DNA of 64,000 nt from Flectonema sp. DT1601 (Eukaryota > Euglenozoa > Diplonemea > Diplonemida > Diplonemidae): assembly GCA_964019425.1 (NCBI GenBank), contig OZ025798.1:124001-188000 (forward strand), given 5' to 3'. Below, in pieces: positions 11,901 through 24,832 of the stretch. Within the stretch, counting starts at the first letter, position 1; the number at the start of each line of letters is the position of its first letter. The notes under the pieces were generated by a model. It had not been told where the DNA came from, ran no database searches, and worked only from the letters and a program-made list of their open reading frames with translations. Both the position numbers and the translations under genes were made by a program.

Positions 11901-14900
11901 GCCCTGCGCACCGGCGAGTTCACCGTCGCCGTCGACGCGTACTGAAGCTTGACCTTTCCGACTCCGTTCTCGATGTTGCTCTGCACTTCCGAGTTCGGAC
12001 GCACACGGAGCGCCTGCACCTGCAGAGATCCGAACGTGTACGTGATGCTATTGCGCCTCTCCAAAGGAGGGATGTTGTAGGTCGAGTGCAACTCCATGTC
12101 GCTGCTCACGAACGACGAACTCGCCTGCTCGAACGTCCACGTCTCCGGAGTCGAGTCCCGAGGAGTCGACAGGCTTCCCATCGTCACGATCGTCGCGTTC
12201 CTCGACGTCGCCGTGTCCACGGTCTTCACTCCTCCGACGGTGTTGTAGAAGGTCACCTCCACCTCGAACCCACCGCTACGGAACGTGTCGATGTTCGTGT
12301 AGTAGTGGTTCGCGCACGTCGAATCTCCAGCAGGGCACGCACTCTCTCCCCCGGATACAGAGGTCACTTCCACAGTCTGCACCACTGCCGGTGCGTCCGC
12401 TCTTTGCAGGCTGATGTGCGCGTCGCACGAGTAGCTCCTCGTCGAGATTGGGCGGGAACCGGCTCCTCCGCTCGCCGCATACACGTTTCCGACAGAGCGG
12501 AACGTGATCACCATCACCTCAGGAACCCCCGTCGCAGGCGCAGACGTTCCCTCGAAGTACAGGTAGTTAAACGTGGTCGCACCGTTCGGCGCCTTCAGGG
12601 CCGAGGTCAAGATCGAATCCCCTCCCACTCCGACGCTGATGATCGAACTTGCTGACTGCCTCAGAGCGTACGTCTTTCCGTTCGTGTTTGCGTTCCTAAC
12701 GTCAGCCGCAGTGTCCACGAACACCCTCCACCTTGGGTACGAAACTGGGTTCGTTGTGTCCTTCGCGTTTGCCTGCACCGACACCGAGAACGCATTCGAC
12801 ACCATCGCCTCCCCCTCAGTCATTGCCACAAACCCGACAGTCAACGCCTGCGTTTCCGAAGGCGTGCAGTCCAGGGAGATAGGCTCGTATGTCCATGAAA
12901 GCTCCTTGACTCCGTGACGCTGAGAAACGATCGCCTGGTGAGACTCCGGACCCGCCCCCCAAGTTGAGTGGAAGGTGAACTCGCAGTTGTAGCACGGCTT
13001 TGATGGGACCATCTTCCACCTCGCGCCCCACCGCCTCGCCGCTCCGCTAATCTCCTTCGTCGGGTACTTGTACACGTCGCAGTGTCTGTTGATGCTCGTC
13101 GTCGTGAACTCGTCGTTTGAAGTGCTCGCCGTGTCGTATGCGCAGATGTCGAACGCGGAACGCCCAGACACCTCTCCCCAATCCGCGAGCATCGACACTC
13201 CGTCACGGTTCGTCGCCCCGCTCGCCGGTGCCGGGCCGTTCAAAAGCGCGAAGATGTCCCCGTAGTGGAACTCATCGTACACGAAGTGCGCGGCCATTTG
13301 CGTTCCCGGAAGCGCCGTCACCAAGATCCCTTCCCTCACAGTGTTTGAATTCGTGTCCGTCGTGATCTGCAAAGTCGACGCCGGAACGCGCACCGGCGTC
13401 ACCATCGACACCTGCAAATCAGTCGATCCCGAGCGCTGAAGTGTGAACTCCAACTCGCAACCCCCCGCCGACGTGAACCTCGAGCACTCGTTGTCGTTCA
13501 CGTACACGCGGAAGTCAACGTAGTAGGAAGTGGCAGCGCTGTACTTCGGAACCGGATCCACCAGGGCCGACGTCGCAGACGGGCTCGTCAGGTAGTTGTC
13601 CATTCCACTCGTCACTCCCCGAACCGCGTTCTCCGATCCCGCCAGGTCGAACCTCGCAGTCAGCCTCCATCCGGTCATCGCGAGCGGCGTCCTCGGGATC
13701 GCTGCTCCTGAGGCATCGGTCAGCGTGTAGTACATCCTGTAAGGGGTCAACGCGTCGAGGTATGATCCCGCACTCGCCGTGAACACGGTCGCCCCGGTGT
13801 TCTGCTTGAAGCCCGGGGAAGGCATCCGGGACCCCGTCAGTCCGTAGGACACGTCCAGCGGCGCGATCGAGGTCACCGCGAACGTCGTCGGCATCCGGCG
13901 CGCAACACGCAACACCACACGAGTCCAGCTTCCGAAGTCTGTTCCGTACGTGATGTTCAAGAACACGTGCTTTTCGGTGAACTGTTGGTTCAGCCTTGGA
14001 GTGAACGTCCACGAGAACCATCCTCCCTGCACCCAAGGCACAGGGTTCGACAGCCTCGGTCGGGTCTCCAACGTCGCCGACACCGCCTGCGTCACCTCCG
14101 CCGGAACCACGTCCGAGTCTGTGTTCGTTGGGTAGTCTCCATCCGAGTAGTGTATCCCGATCGTCCCGTTCGGCGCAAACTCAGGTCCCATCCACCTTGC
14201 CCGCAGGTTCAGCGTGCACGACTCCTCGCTCCAACACGTCTTCAGGTAGCAAAGCGTCTGCTCAGCCGCGCACCCGACCTGTGAAGCCGAAGTTCCCACC
14301 CGCGCGCTCTCCACCTCCAAGTCGTCGATCGTCAGCGAAGTAGTGTGACGCGGCTGGATGTTCACCCACTGCGCCGGAGACGTCCACGCGTCGCCGTTCG
14401 CCATGAAACGCACACCGCACCCGAACTCGTTCGGTGGGCACGCTGAACGGTACTGCAGCTCGAACGTCGCCACTCCGTTCACCATCGACTGCCTCAACCC
14501 GTTCGACGGCCAACCGTACCGCGCCGCGTTCCCCATCGTGCACGCCCCCTGGTTCACTGCCAAGAACGGAACCAACTGCGGCGCCACGTCCTCCGGCTCA
14601 GTCCAAGCAGCATTGCACGCCAGACCCGAGAAGGTCGTCGTCGATGGGCAACGCTTCACGTCAATCGTGTACGATCCCTCGGGAACAGGCGACCCGTCCG
14701 CGGTAGCCGTGCGCACCACGTAGCGCACCGTCGAACCCGAAGTGAACAACACCGATCTCGAGAACTTCTCCGTTAACTCGTCCGTCACAGAAGCCACGGT
14801 CACCTGGTCCGCTCCGTACACCGACTCCAGCGTGGTAGTGTACTCGATGAACCTCCCGGTCTGCGCCACCAGCGTCGGCCTCTCGACGATCAGCCTGCTC

Positions 14901-17900
14901 GGAGCTCCCGTCGTGTCTCTCCAGAAACCGCTCCCGCCCCCAGAAGCACTCGTCCCGCGGTTGAACATCTGGTACACCACTCCCTTCTTCGTCACACGCT
15001 GTCCCACGTAGTCCGGGTCCACGTATCCGGCCAACGCTTCCCCGGCTTTGTACACACAGACCTTGTACTGTCCGCTCGCCCCATCGAACGCAGGCGGCAG
15101 CACGAACATCCTCGCCACGTCCGTGTCCCACGTGTTGCGCACGGTAGCCGTTACGTTCGACGCCCTCTGCAGGGTGAACCACTCGTCCTCCCCGATCGCC
15201 GATCCCCCTGGCGACTGCTGCGGTGCCGGACACACCTGCGTCGCGTTCACGATCGTGAGCAGGTCGAAAGGGTACCCGCCGTTGTTCTGCGAGCCGCAAC
15301 GCACTCCCTTTCCGTGTTCCGCGTCGTCCTCGTTCACCGCACACCAAGACGAAAGCGACACCTGCGCACCGTTCGCCGCTACATCCGACACCACTCGCGT
15401 ATCGAACGCGGTCAGGTTCGTCTTCGACGAGTCAACCTCCACCTCAAGGAACGATGGGTGCGCGTACAACCCGTATCCACGGGCAGTCCTCGACGGAAGC
15501 CACAGCCACGGCTTCGGCCTGCTCGCGATCGACGTGTGCTGCACGCGGTAGCACACCTTGAACTCTCCAGTCACGATCGGAATGTGCAGCGTCGCCTCCA
15601 TCCTCGTCGAAACCTCCGCCCCGAGAGTCGGGCACAGCGAAGACCTCCCGAAAGTTCCCGCTGCACAAGCCGCTCCGAAGTTGGCCGTCGAATCCACCGC
15701 AGGACCGTCGCAGTCGTCCTCGTCCACCGCCTCCCACTGCGAAACAGTTCCCCAAGTCGCCGACTTCGTTGGCAGCCTCGCCGCAGGCTTCTTCGACAGT
15801 ACCAACTTGAAGATGTTGCTCGCACCGACCTCTGTCACACCGGTTGTGTAAGAGTGGAAGTGGAACCCAATCTCCCTCCCCGTCGGCGTGCTCGACGCAG
15901 GGGCCGACACGAACTGCGTCGACGCCCCTGCAAACGCCACCGTCTCCGCCGCCGGCCCCGTGAACAGCGACGTCACCGGCCTCAGTGCCGTGTCCACGGT
16001 CCAAGAGTCCACCAGACCCGCCTCGGTGTAAAATGCAGAACGTTGCCCGCCCGCCCGTGGGTCCCTGATCACCAGCTGGTTCGCCACCCCGCTTCCCTGC
16101 GCAACCTCTACCCAACGGCGGTCGTCCACCCCTCCTCCGAACACGTGTGTCGCGAAAGTCGTCCTCACGCACACCTTGTACTCCACCCGCGCATCAGAAG
16201 CTACAGTCGGCAGCGCGATCTTCATCACCGCCACGTCGCTCGGCCCGTCCGCCGGTCCGAGGTTCGTCGTACCCTGCTGCCTGTTAGGCGTCAACACTCC
16301 GACGTCTGCCGACAACCCCCACATCATGTTATCCGCCGAACCGTCGCTGCAAGAGTCCGACACCAACACGACCTTCGCAGAGTCCTTCCCCGCGCTCGTG
16401 TCGTACGAGTCCAGGTTCTCCGACGAGGAACACGATCCCGCAGAGAAGCTGCATCGGATGAGGTTCACGTTGATCAACCCGTTGTTCGTCGGCTGGTTCC
16501 CCCCCGCCACGAACCAACGCAGCCCGTTGTCCTTCACCGAGTAAGTTCCCGGGTTCCACCACGAATTCGTGTGGTTCGCCGCGTCTAATCCAATCTGCAT
16601 GCAAAGATGGTAATCTCCCTCCTCCTGCGGGGTCGTCATGAAGAACGTCAACGACGAAGACGAGTCCACCCTGTACACCTTCGTCGATCCCACGAACGGA
16701 GAAGCCTCCGTCGATCCAGGAGCTCCCAGACAGTTGTTGTTGGCCAGCGCCGCGCTCGCCTTCACCAGCTTCGCGTGGAAAGTGATCCCCGCCGCCGCAG
16801 TCTCGTCCGGAACTGCCACGGTGTACTTCTGCAGCTCTCCTCCCAACAGCGTCGATCCTGCCGCAGGCGCGACCGTCATCGTGTGCCTCGGGATCACCTC
16901 CCACTCATACGGAGTCTCCAGAATCAGCCAGTTTGCTGATCCAGCCTGCTTGTAGCAAACCTTGTACTGGTTGAACACCAGTCCATCGCTTCCGACGTAC
17001 TGCGGGTTGTACGCAGGCAGCTTCAACAGCGACGCCACCGACCTCGTGTTCGACAGCGAGTAGTCTCCCGGCACCACGTCGTCGAACAAGTCCGCCTCGT
17101 TCACCAACGCCGCTCCCAACAGCGTCCTGTCCGCCGACGCCGCCGAGCAGTCCTGCCCTCCGCAGTTCGCCATCGCGAACGGCGACAGGCTGCACGCCGC
17201 CACCGACGACAGACCTGACCTCGCAGTCGTTCCGGTCCCGGCCACCGGACAGTACACCGACACGTGCGTGTCTACCAGGTCCGCATTCCAGTTCGTTGGG
17301 TTGATGTTGCACACCGCGTCCCTCTGCACCAACCGCAGAACGTCTCCCGAGTTCTCGCACCCGACTGGGTTCGTGCACACTCCACGCGGACCCGCCGTCA
17401 GCTCTTCCCGCACGTCCGTCACCAAGAACAACGCGTCCATCCCGGATCGGCGCTCCACCACCGACAGCGTCGGCCTCGTCCAAGTCTCTGTCCTGAAAGC
17501 CGATGAGTCCCACTCGCCACGGCGTCTGAACCCTTCCGGCATCACGTTCGCCGGGTCGTTCACCGACTCCACCCCCTCCGTCGGCGTCAGCTCCCGCCAG
17601 TTGTACCCCCTCAGCCTGTAGCACACACGGTACGCGTCCGCCTTCGGCAGGTCCAAGTAAAACGCCACCGCCGTCGTCACCGCTGCATCTGCCGACGAAC
17701 CAGCGCATCCCCTTCCGGCCACTCCCGCGTTCGCGTTGTTGCATTCCACCAGTCCTCCGTTGAAGTTCTGTGCACCCGTCTCCGGCGTCTGCCTGAACCC
17801 AGGGAAGTCGCAAGGCTCGCTCCTCTTCACCAACCTCAAAGCGCTTCCCTGGGTGTCCTCGAACACCGTCTCCCCTGTCGCCCAATTCCTCGTTGCAAAG

Positions 17901-19867
17901 TCCCACGCACGCGAGTCCAGCTTCACCGGGTCCAACTGCCTCAGCATCTCCACCACCAGCGGACCGTGAGTCTCCTCTCTCGTATCGTTCATGTACCACG
18001 TCGTGAACGGGTTCCCCGCAGGCATGTAGTAGTCCGGCACCAGCGCCTCCGTATCGTTGTAAAGCCTCCCGATGAAGTTCTGCCACTTTGCCGGCGTCGA
18101 TCCCGTTCCCTCAAAGTGGAACGGCAGCACGCGCATACCCGAGTTCCTCGAAGACGTCAGACGGTAGCACACGAAGTACTTCGCCCCTTCTGAGTTCGGA
18201 ACGTAGATCCTCGAGTACGCCCCCGCCTGATCCTGCGCATCCCCATTCTCCGCAGGCACCGTCGGGTCCGCCATCAGGTTGTTCGACGCGCTCGGGTCCT
18301 GGTGTCCGTCCTCCGCGTACTGGTCGTCCCGACGGTCCCAGCATCCGGTCTTCGGGTTCGATCCCAACAGCATTCCGCCCGTGGCTCTCGCGCTTCCCGT
18401 CGCCTCTCCCAGACTCGCTGCCGGAATCAATCGGAAGTAATCTCCTCCCGCAGGCCACCAGTAGTTCCCCACGTCCCCGAAAGTCGAAGGCTCCGTGTTC
18501 AGCTTAGCCGCTCCAGAGTCGTCGAACACAATCTCTCCCCAGGTTCCCGGAGTCAGGTCCACCATCGACCACCCAACCCTCTCCGCCGCCACCGTGAAGT
18601 GCAGGTCGTTGTCGTTCGTAGGGCATCCCGCCGCATCGCTGGTGCATCGGTACAGCTTCCTCCACAACGGGATCACTCCGATAGTCCCCCCTAACCTCTT
18701 CACCCGAGTTCTCTCCTCCAATCCGGAAAAACACACGTCGTACTGCGCCCCCACCGTCGTCGGAAGGCGGACGTACGCGTAAGCGAACCCAGTCCTTTCC
18801 TCGTTGAAAACCGCGAAAGACGTCGCGTTTTCAAACTCGTTGTAGTTTCCGCTCGTGTCCCAGCTGTCGTACATTGGGTTGTGGAATTCCGTTCCGAACC
18901 GAGCCACTCCTCCGGCCGTCGCTCCCTCGCTGAATCCCGGATACGCCGTACTCGTCCATATTCCGTTGTCATTCATCAGGTTACTTCCCAGGTACCTCAG
19001 ATTCGTGTTCGCCGACTGGTACTCGTAAGTGCATGCCCTTCCCTTCGGAACAATCTTCAGGTGGTCTCCCACGCACAGCCCCATCGCCGCTGAGTTCGCC
19101 AGCGAGCATCCCGTGCTCGAGTACGTGAAGTTCGTCTCAGCAAAGCTCTGAAGTTGCAGGATCGCGTACTGTCCGGCCGTCGGATCCGGCACCCTGTACC
19201 ACGTCCTCGACTCAATCGACTGGAACGGCGTGGTCGACAACAGGTTCCACGTGTTCCGGTTCGGGTGCGGCACGTTCCCTCCCTGGAACTGGTAGCACAC
19301 GACGAACCTCGACGATGCCGGTGCCGCCGTGAACGTCGCGTACAGCACGTCCGTCAGCGTCCTCCCCGCAGATCGGTCTGCCTCGCTCACACCGAACACC
19401 GTCTCCGTCGACAGCGCCGCCCCGTTGCAAGCCGACGCCCCCACCGTCGTGCTCGACGTCGTCGCAACCACTTTCAGCTGGAACGTCTCCCTCGCGAGGT
19501 CGAAGATCAACGCCCTTTCGCCCCCCACAGTAAAAGTCGCCGCCACCCTCATTCTCACCTCCTGTCCCTCGAAGAACTCCGTAGGCGCCCAGTTGTTCTG
19601 GAACCGTGCTACCTGCGTCAGCGACAACGACAACGTCTCCGACTCAGAAAGCGTCAAAGTCTCGGAGAGGGAAATCGTCTTCGTCAAAGACTCACTGTCG
19701 GTGAGCGACACAGACGCAGTTGCGCTCTCCGACAAGGTTGCGGTTGCGGTCTCCGAAAAGGTTGCGGTCCTTGTCGGCAGGGTACTCGTCTCGGTTGCGG
19801 TCCCCAGCGTAAACGTAGATGTAGGCGTACCCGCCATCGCCGTAAGCAGCGTCAAGACTCCCAACAT
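5936..19867 (-). CDS. Giant GPI-anchored-type surface protein, complete copy
   Basis: Exon 1 (6559-19867) encodes 4,436 codons with no stop. I add exon 2 (6286-6324) and exon 3 (5936-6174), joined by GT-AG introns at 6325-6558 and 6175-6285; the total is a whole number of codons, about 4,528 aa. The N-terminus is hydrophobic and signal-like, followed by a Ser/Thr-rich segment at residues 20-85. The ectodomain has at least nine strands of the type YKVCY or FVCYR in the first 1,600 residues, suggesting tandem beta-sandwich repeats with conserved cysteines. Exon 3 encodes a Pro/Thr-rich stalk, an NGS site and a terminal hydrophobic segment ending AIVVAAL, a typical GPI-attachment signal. Codons are strongly C-ending, unlike most neighbours. 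An alternative acceptor near 6489 would give a different Cys-rich frame that does not reach the stalk. No family name can be given; an adhesin or coat protein is the best inference. Confidence 0.85.
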
Positions 19868-20388
19868 CTTTCCGAGTTAAAGGGAAGATGTGTGCTCTTT
19901 TTATAACTTTGTTATTTGTTTTTGTGTTTTGCGGAGTCTCTTTTTTTTGTTTCCTTTTACAGTACGCAAATCTTCTCAGAAGTGTACCGAATGTAAAAAA
20001 GAATTCGAACCTGGAGGAGAAAATAGTTTCAATAATAATAAAAAACAACAACAACAACAACAACAACATGAACGTAATAAATAAATAAAAAACAACTCAC
20101 ATCATGTTGTCACATCTGTAGAGAAACAATGAGTATCAGTCCATATCATATTTTCTGACAGACAACTAATCCGAAGCAAAGCCCTCGGCTGAGGGAGTTG
20201 GCAACAAAGGAAGGAAGCAAAAAGGGAACGGGAACAAGCAGGGGATGGCGGGAAGTACGGGGGTTGTCATGACCTCTCGTGTGGTAAGTAATCCATTGAA
20301 ATGACAGATCACTAAACGAAAATTATTACTTGAAGTAAATGTTCATAACATGACCGAGGAAAACATGAAATGTAGAGAGAAAGCGTCG
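15579..20388. repeat. Recent segmental duplication, right unit
   Basis: Partner of the unit at 1-4816. The shared sequence includes about 520 bp upstream of the start codon, so both giant genes carry the same proximal upstream region. Beyond 20388 the sequences are unrelated. Confidence 0.93.
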
Positions 20389-20929
20389 AATCCGATAATA
20401 AGGCAAAATCGTGGTCGAATTCGTTCTTCGAAGCTTCCTCAGACGGCATCGTTAACACGTGAAGAAGTGCAGAGGGTACTAATACTAACCCTGAAACTAA
20501 ATTCAAGATTATAGGTTCAGAGAGTGAATGTTCGACAATTGTTAAGTTAGGTATTAGTACAAAATTAACATCGTCGAGTGCTTGACTAAAAAGGATATTT
20601 GTAATTGTTCCTCAGAGAGTACATTGGTAAACATTAAAGGAATGGCAAAACGTCCTTTTCCAAAAGATGAACATCACCCAACTTCATTTATAAATTAATT
20701 TCCTGAAAAATAGAAAAAAATAATAACAACGTGTTCTGACTCTGTGTAACTAAAAAATTAATAACAATTTTTTGCAGCAGAACTCGTAAGAGAAAAGCCG
20801 ATATAAAAAAATAAATAAAAATAAAAAATAATAAGAAATACTATCTCACCATCTATTTGGTCAGAGAATAATTATACAGCGCACACAACAAATCAGATTG
20901 GTGGTGTTTTTATGATTTGGGTTCGAACA
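20389..20929. other. A/T-rich intergenic region
   Basis: About 540 bp between the upstream region of the complete giant gene and the 3' end of the ADP-ribosyltransferase-like gene. It contains short A/T-rich runs and no open frame I would call a gene. Confidence 0.5.
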
Positions 20930-23900
20930 TTATTTTGTTTTTTTAGACTTCACCGGTGGTGACTGCCTGACTTTTCCTGCCTTGTTTGCCCTGCCACTCC
21001 TGACTGCTTCCATCAGTTGGATAGCGTAGTCGTGGACAGCTCTCACCCAACGCGCTGTTTGCTCCACTTCTGGGTACTCCTTTCGCAGGGTTTCAGGTCT
21101 GTTTGTGATTTGTATAAATAAGTGAAAAAACAAATTAGCAAACAACATACTTCGTACGCTTCGTACTACAAAAAGAATGAAGGCGTCGCTTCACGCCGGT
21201 TTCATCGGGGAGATCATCTTTTTTTGTGCAATCGATAGTCCAATTTAGAATTCTGTCAGAGAGGGCCTTTGGTCCTTTGTTGTGAGCGAGTGTGTCGAGT
21301 GTGTCTTCAACAACAGCACACTCACGTCCTTCAGGGTCTAATATATAACGAAGAGCTTCAACAACTTCTTTAATTATAAATGGAACACGAGGTGAGTTTG
21401 CGAGTAGAAACAAAGGTTCGTAATCTAGATCTTCTGCGGAGTCCACAAGCTCTGCACGCGAGCGTGTCAAATTAGAAGGATGTTCCATTGCATAGACCGA
21501 CTTAGAAACTCGAAGTATCCTTCGCGATGTTCTTTTTGAATCACGTTCTGCTAAGTAAATAACATCTTTTATACAACAAGATCCATAAAATGTTTTTAAA
21601 GAGAGACACACTACACCAGCTTCGACTTCAGCTACTAGCTCATCAGCCTTCTCATCAGCGTTTGTAAGAGCATCCCTGACAGCTGTTTGGTATCGAGTGG
21701 TGAGTTCTTCGTCACTAAAACTGTCCGTCACGACTAACTCAGCCATCGGTAGAGTGTGTTCAGTCTCAGCAGGGTAAGCGGATATTGCTGACATAGGCAT
21801 TCCAAATGTCGCATTGTCGATGTGGAATATAAATGCTTTCCCAATTGTAATTGTCGAATTCGCAGCCGTACCATCAATATAAGAAATAGCTACTTCTCTA
21901 TCAATCGCACAAGATGAGAATGCCGGCCACATAATTGTCGAGCCAGGAGCTATCTTCATAAAATGATTAAAAGCGTCACCTGACTGACCACCAAATCCCC
22001 TAAAGATTCTCTGAGCTGTTTTTTGCTTCGCCGACAGTGTTGCCATTAACGCAGTTGTGTATTTACACCATTTTCTTATTAACATCGCGGCCTTGGGATT
22101 CTTTTCTCCATTTGAACCTTCTTGACGAAGAGCCCAGTTGATGTCACCAAATATCGCACCATTTCTTGTTCTGTTTTCCGAATTATGATCTTCAGTATGG
22201 TGATCTGAACAGTATTGCTTCCATTGTTTATTCTTTTCATTGTAGTCGGGTGTTGTATTATCATCTGGGTAAGGAGGTACTGTAAACCCCATTAATGAAT
22301 CAATATTAGTACCGTGTGCAGTGTACAGCCACATCATAACCACATCCACCACATGTAAGTCAGGAAATTGCGATTTTACTTTCTCATACATTAGCTTACC
22401 CATTATTGATAACCTCTGAAGAGCTTCTCTTTTGTGTTCAGCTGATCCTCGTGGGTGTGGAGAGCGCAGGTTACTTATCAACTCATCAATGACGTCGCCT
22501 TTCTTAGAAAGATATTCCTCTCGTAATTTTAAACAAAGATTTGTACAGCTTTGCTCTGTTGGGGATTCTGATGGTCGGAATTCAGGAGTCCATCTATTTG
22601 GACAACTTCCTTTATATTTAGAAGATGATAAGTTATCGAGTGACTTCAACTCAGTTGGTGTTAAGAACTCTCCGTCATCTCCAGAGGAGACAGAACTGTC
22701 GTCATCTGAATGTTGTTTATCGCGAGAGTCATCAGCTTCTCCGCGAACTGCGATGGCTAACTGAGCTAGCCACTCTCCAGCAATTCTCGCTTCAGCTATT
22801 GCTTGAGAACGAAACAATTGAACTGACTCATTCATACTTGAGGAACTTACAACTTCACAATGAATCATCGATGGTGTGGATTCTGATGTTGACGGCGTTA
22901 CATTCGTAACTTTCAGAATGCTGCACAATGGTAACATCAATTCCTCTTCATCAGGATACTGACTGACACCTGAAGTTAGTAATCCTTCCTTTGTCGATAT
23001 TATAAATACCGAGTTCTCAGAAGGCTGGTCACCCATTCCTGCAAACATATCTCCGACTGCATGTGAAACTGATGCTTCTGTTGGGGCAACAAGGCCAAAG
23101 AAGGACCCTTTTGAAAGACTTGTAATCTCTTCAATTGGACTCATCAAACCTTTGAAACATTTGGTTACTTGTAATCCATCAGTGAGTCCCATTAGGATTC
23201 CAATTACTTTAATCCACTTTGAAGCAACTTGTCGAACTGATGGACAAGACGGATCGCTGTAAAGTTGTTGGCAGATGTCGAGGATTGACTCACGAAGAGA
23301 AGCATTACGAGGAGTGTAAGTCGACCAAGTGTCGCGAACACTTTGAAAGTCAGCTCTGTACGGAGGAGGAGCATCTGTAAAAGTTAAGAATCTATCAATA
23401 TCAGGAGCATCCATCGTATAAAGAGATATTACAATTATTTCTAATAATCCCATCCCACCTACTGAGTCTGAGTACAGGTCCGCCATGTGATTAGCCAACT
23501 CAGCAATTAGAACTTTCGCATCCGTCTTTGGAATCGGAAATGTTAAATTTGTAACCAACTCATCAAGTGGTCCTCCATCTTTATCATTCCATATTTCAAT
23601 AATAGCCTCAGCGTATGATTTGAATCCATTAGTAAGTGAACTCATAGTGCCGAGATCAGTCATTACAAAACTGCTTGCGAGACCCTTTCGAGCACAAAGA
23701 CCACCAGAACGAGTCTTTCTCATTGAACTGATAATTGCTTCTTTTTGTTTAGCACTAAAAGATGCAGTCTTTGTTGCTTCAGCTACTGGGTCTCCTAAGA
23801 TTACTGTTCGATGTGGTTGTGGTGGTATTGGAAAAGATCCAACGCTTCCTCCGATTCCAAACCCTCCGTCGAAAGGTTTATTTCTACGAGACCGCGCATC

Positions 23901-23999
23901 TTTATATATTCCTAAGTATGCTTGTTGGACTGCTTCTTGTTCTTCTAGTCTCCGTTGTTCTTCTTCTTCAGGGGATAACTTCTTCTCTCGCTTCCCCAT
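20930..23999 (-). CDS. Tandem two-unit ADP-ribosyltransferase-fold protein
   Basis: Two exons (21151-23999 and 20930-21098) joined by a 52-bp GT-AG intron give about 1,005 aa. The second unit matches the R-S-ExE mono-ADP-ribosyltransferase pattern: FRG at residues 666-668, paired Ser at about 696-697 in a GSTIMWPAFSS block, and ETE at 745-747 after SAYPA. These correspond to the NAD-binding Arg, the STS strand and the catalytic ExE turn of vertebrate ecto-ARTs. The first unit (about 140-365) has the same layout with EEE at 351-353, but Lys where the Arg is expected, so it may be inactive. Each unit also carries a matching helical lead-in with a DEL(V/I)xNL block. There is no signal peptide; the N-terminus is charged, implying an intracellular enzyme. 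The start ATG is complementary to 23997-23999. A basic tail ends the protein. Confidence 0.8.
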
Positions 24000-24538
24000 T
24001 TATAGTGTAAGTGTAAATTTCAAATGGCTTTGTGCCCTTTGAGAAAAGTAAAGGTGATGAATTTATTTAATTAAAAAACATTCACATTCTCTCAAGAATC
24101 TCATAGTAGTTAATCTGTGTTAAATAAAGCTTTACACACAAGCCTTACACTACACGGACAGAGTGGGAACATGGGTGGGATGAAGCAGTCGTATGCATTA
24201 GTATTGTAACTTTGCATTAGAAAAGAGATCCACATGGGTAGATAATGGATTCCCTATCTCATCAGATGTGACGTTTTTCAATTGTCGTTTTTTTTCTTCT
24301 TTTTCCATTTGGTTTTTTTTTTTTTTTGTTTTCATTTTTCTTCTCAACAAATACTTCCTTGTTGACGAAGAGTTCAACAAAAGGTTATCGACGTTCAGCT
24401 TTTTGGATTCACTCTCCCCGTGCCTGCTGAATGTAATTCACAGCTACGATTATAATTTTTTTTTTTTTTTTTTTTTTCCATTCACACGATTTCCACTAAC
24501 ATATAACACAAGCAAATGATACGATATAGACACGCAAG
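24000..24538. other. Intergenic region with poly-T runs
   Basis: It holds poly-T tracts near 24307-24327 and 24457-24477. A pyrimidine-rich run ending in AG lies just upstream of the ADP-ribosyltransferase-like start when read on the minus strand. I see no gene. Confidence 0.5.
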
Positions 24539-24703
24539 TTAGGGTTTCATAAATGGTCTGTCATGTTTCTGATCTTGACTACCGGCAGAAAAGACGTCAG
24601 AGACAACAGCCCAGTCGTAAATAAGAAGTGAAATCAAATGCACTGTAAGAGCAGAAAGCAAGGCAAGTGGGAGAGGCAAAATCTTTGCTGGGGTATTGCA
24701 CAT
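24539..24703 (-). CDS. Possible 54-aa membrane protein
   Basis: A short minus-strand frame starts at the ATG complementary to 24701-24703 and ends with TAA at 24539-24541. It encodes one clear hydrophobic helix (ILPLPLALLSALTVHLISLL) followed by an acidic and then basic tail. The frame stays open for about 33 codons upstream of that ATG, so it could be the last exon of a longer protein. It lies directly downstream of the oxysterol-binding protein on the same strand. I do not recognise a family. Support is limited to the helix and the open frame. Confidence 0.35.
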   Translation of the reverse strand: MCNTPAKILPLPLALLSALTVHLISLLIYDWAVVSDVFSAGSQDQKHDRPFMKP

Positions 24704-24832
24704 GTTAGAAACGTCGAATTTGAGGCATCGAAAGCCCCCTTTTTCAATAAGCAGAAAGACTGCTTCAGATCCGCAAATCTGCGTCTTGATTGGTGTCGCG
24801 AATGATGTGTTTTAAAGATGACTATTTTTTCC

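Noticed and set aside
20312-20506. 64-codon minus-strand frame upstream of the giant gene
   Set aside because: It crosses the end of the duplicated segment and has no counterpart in the left copy.
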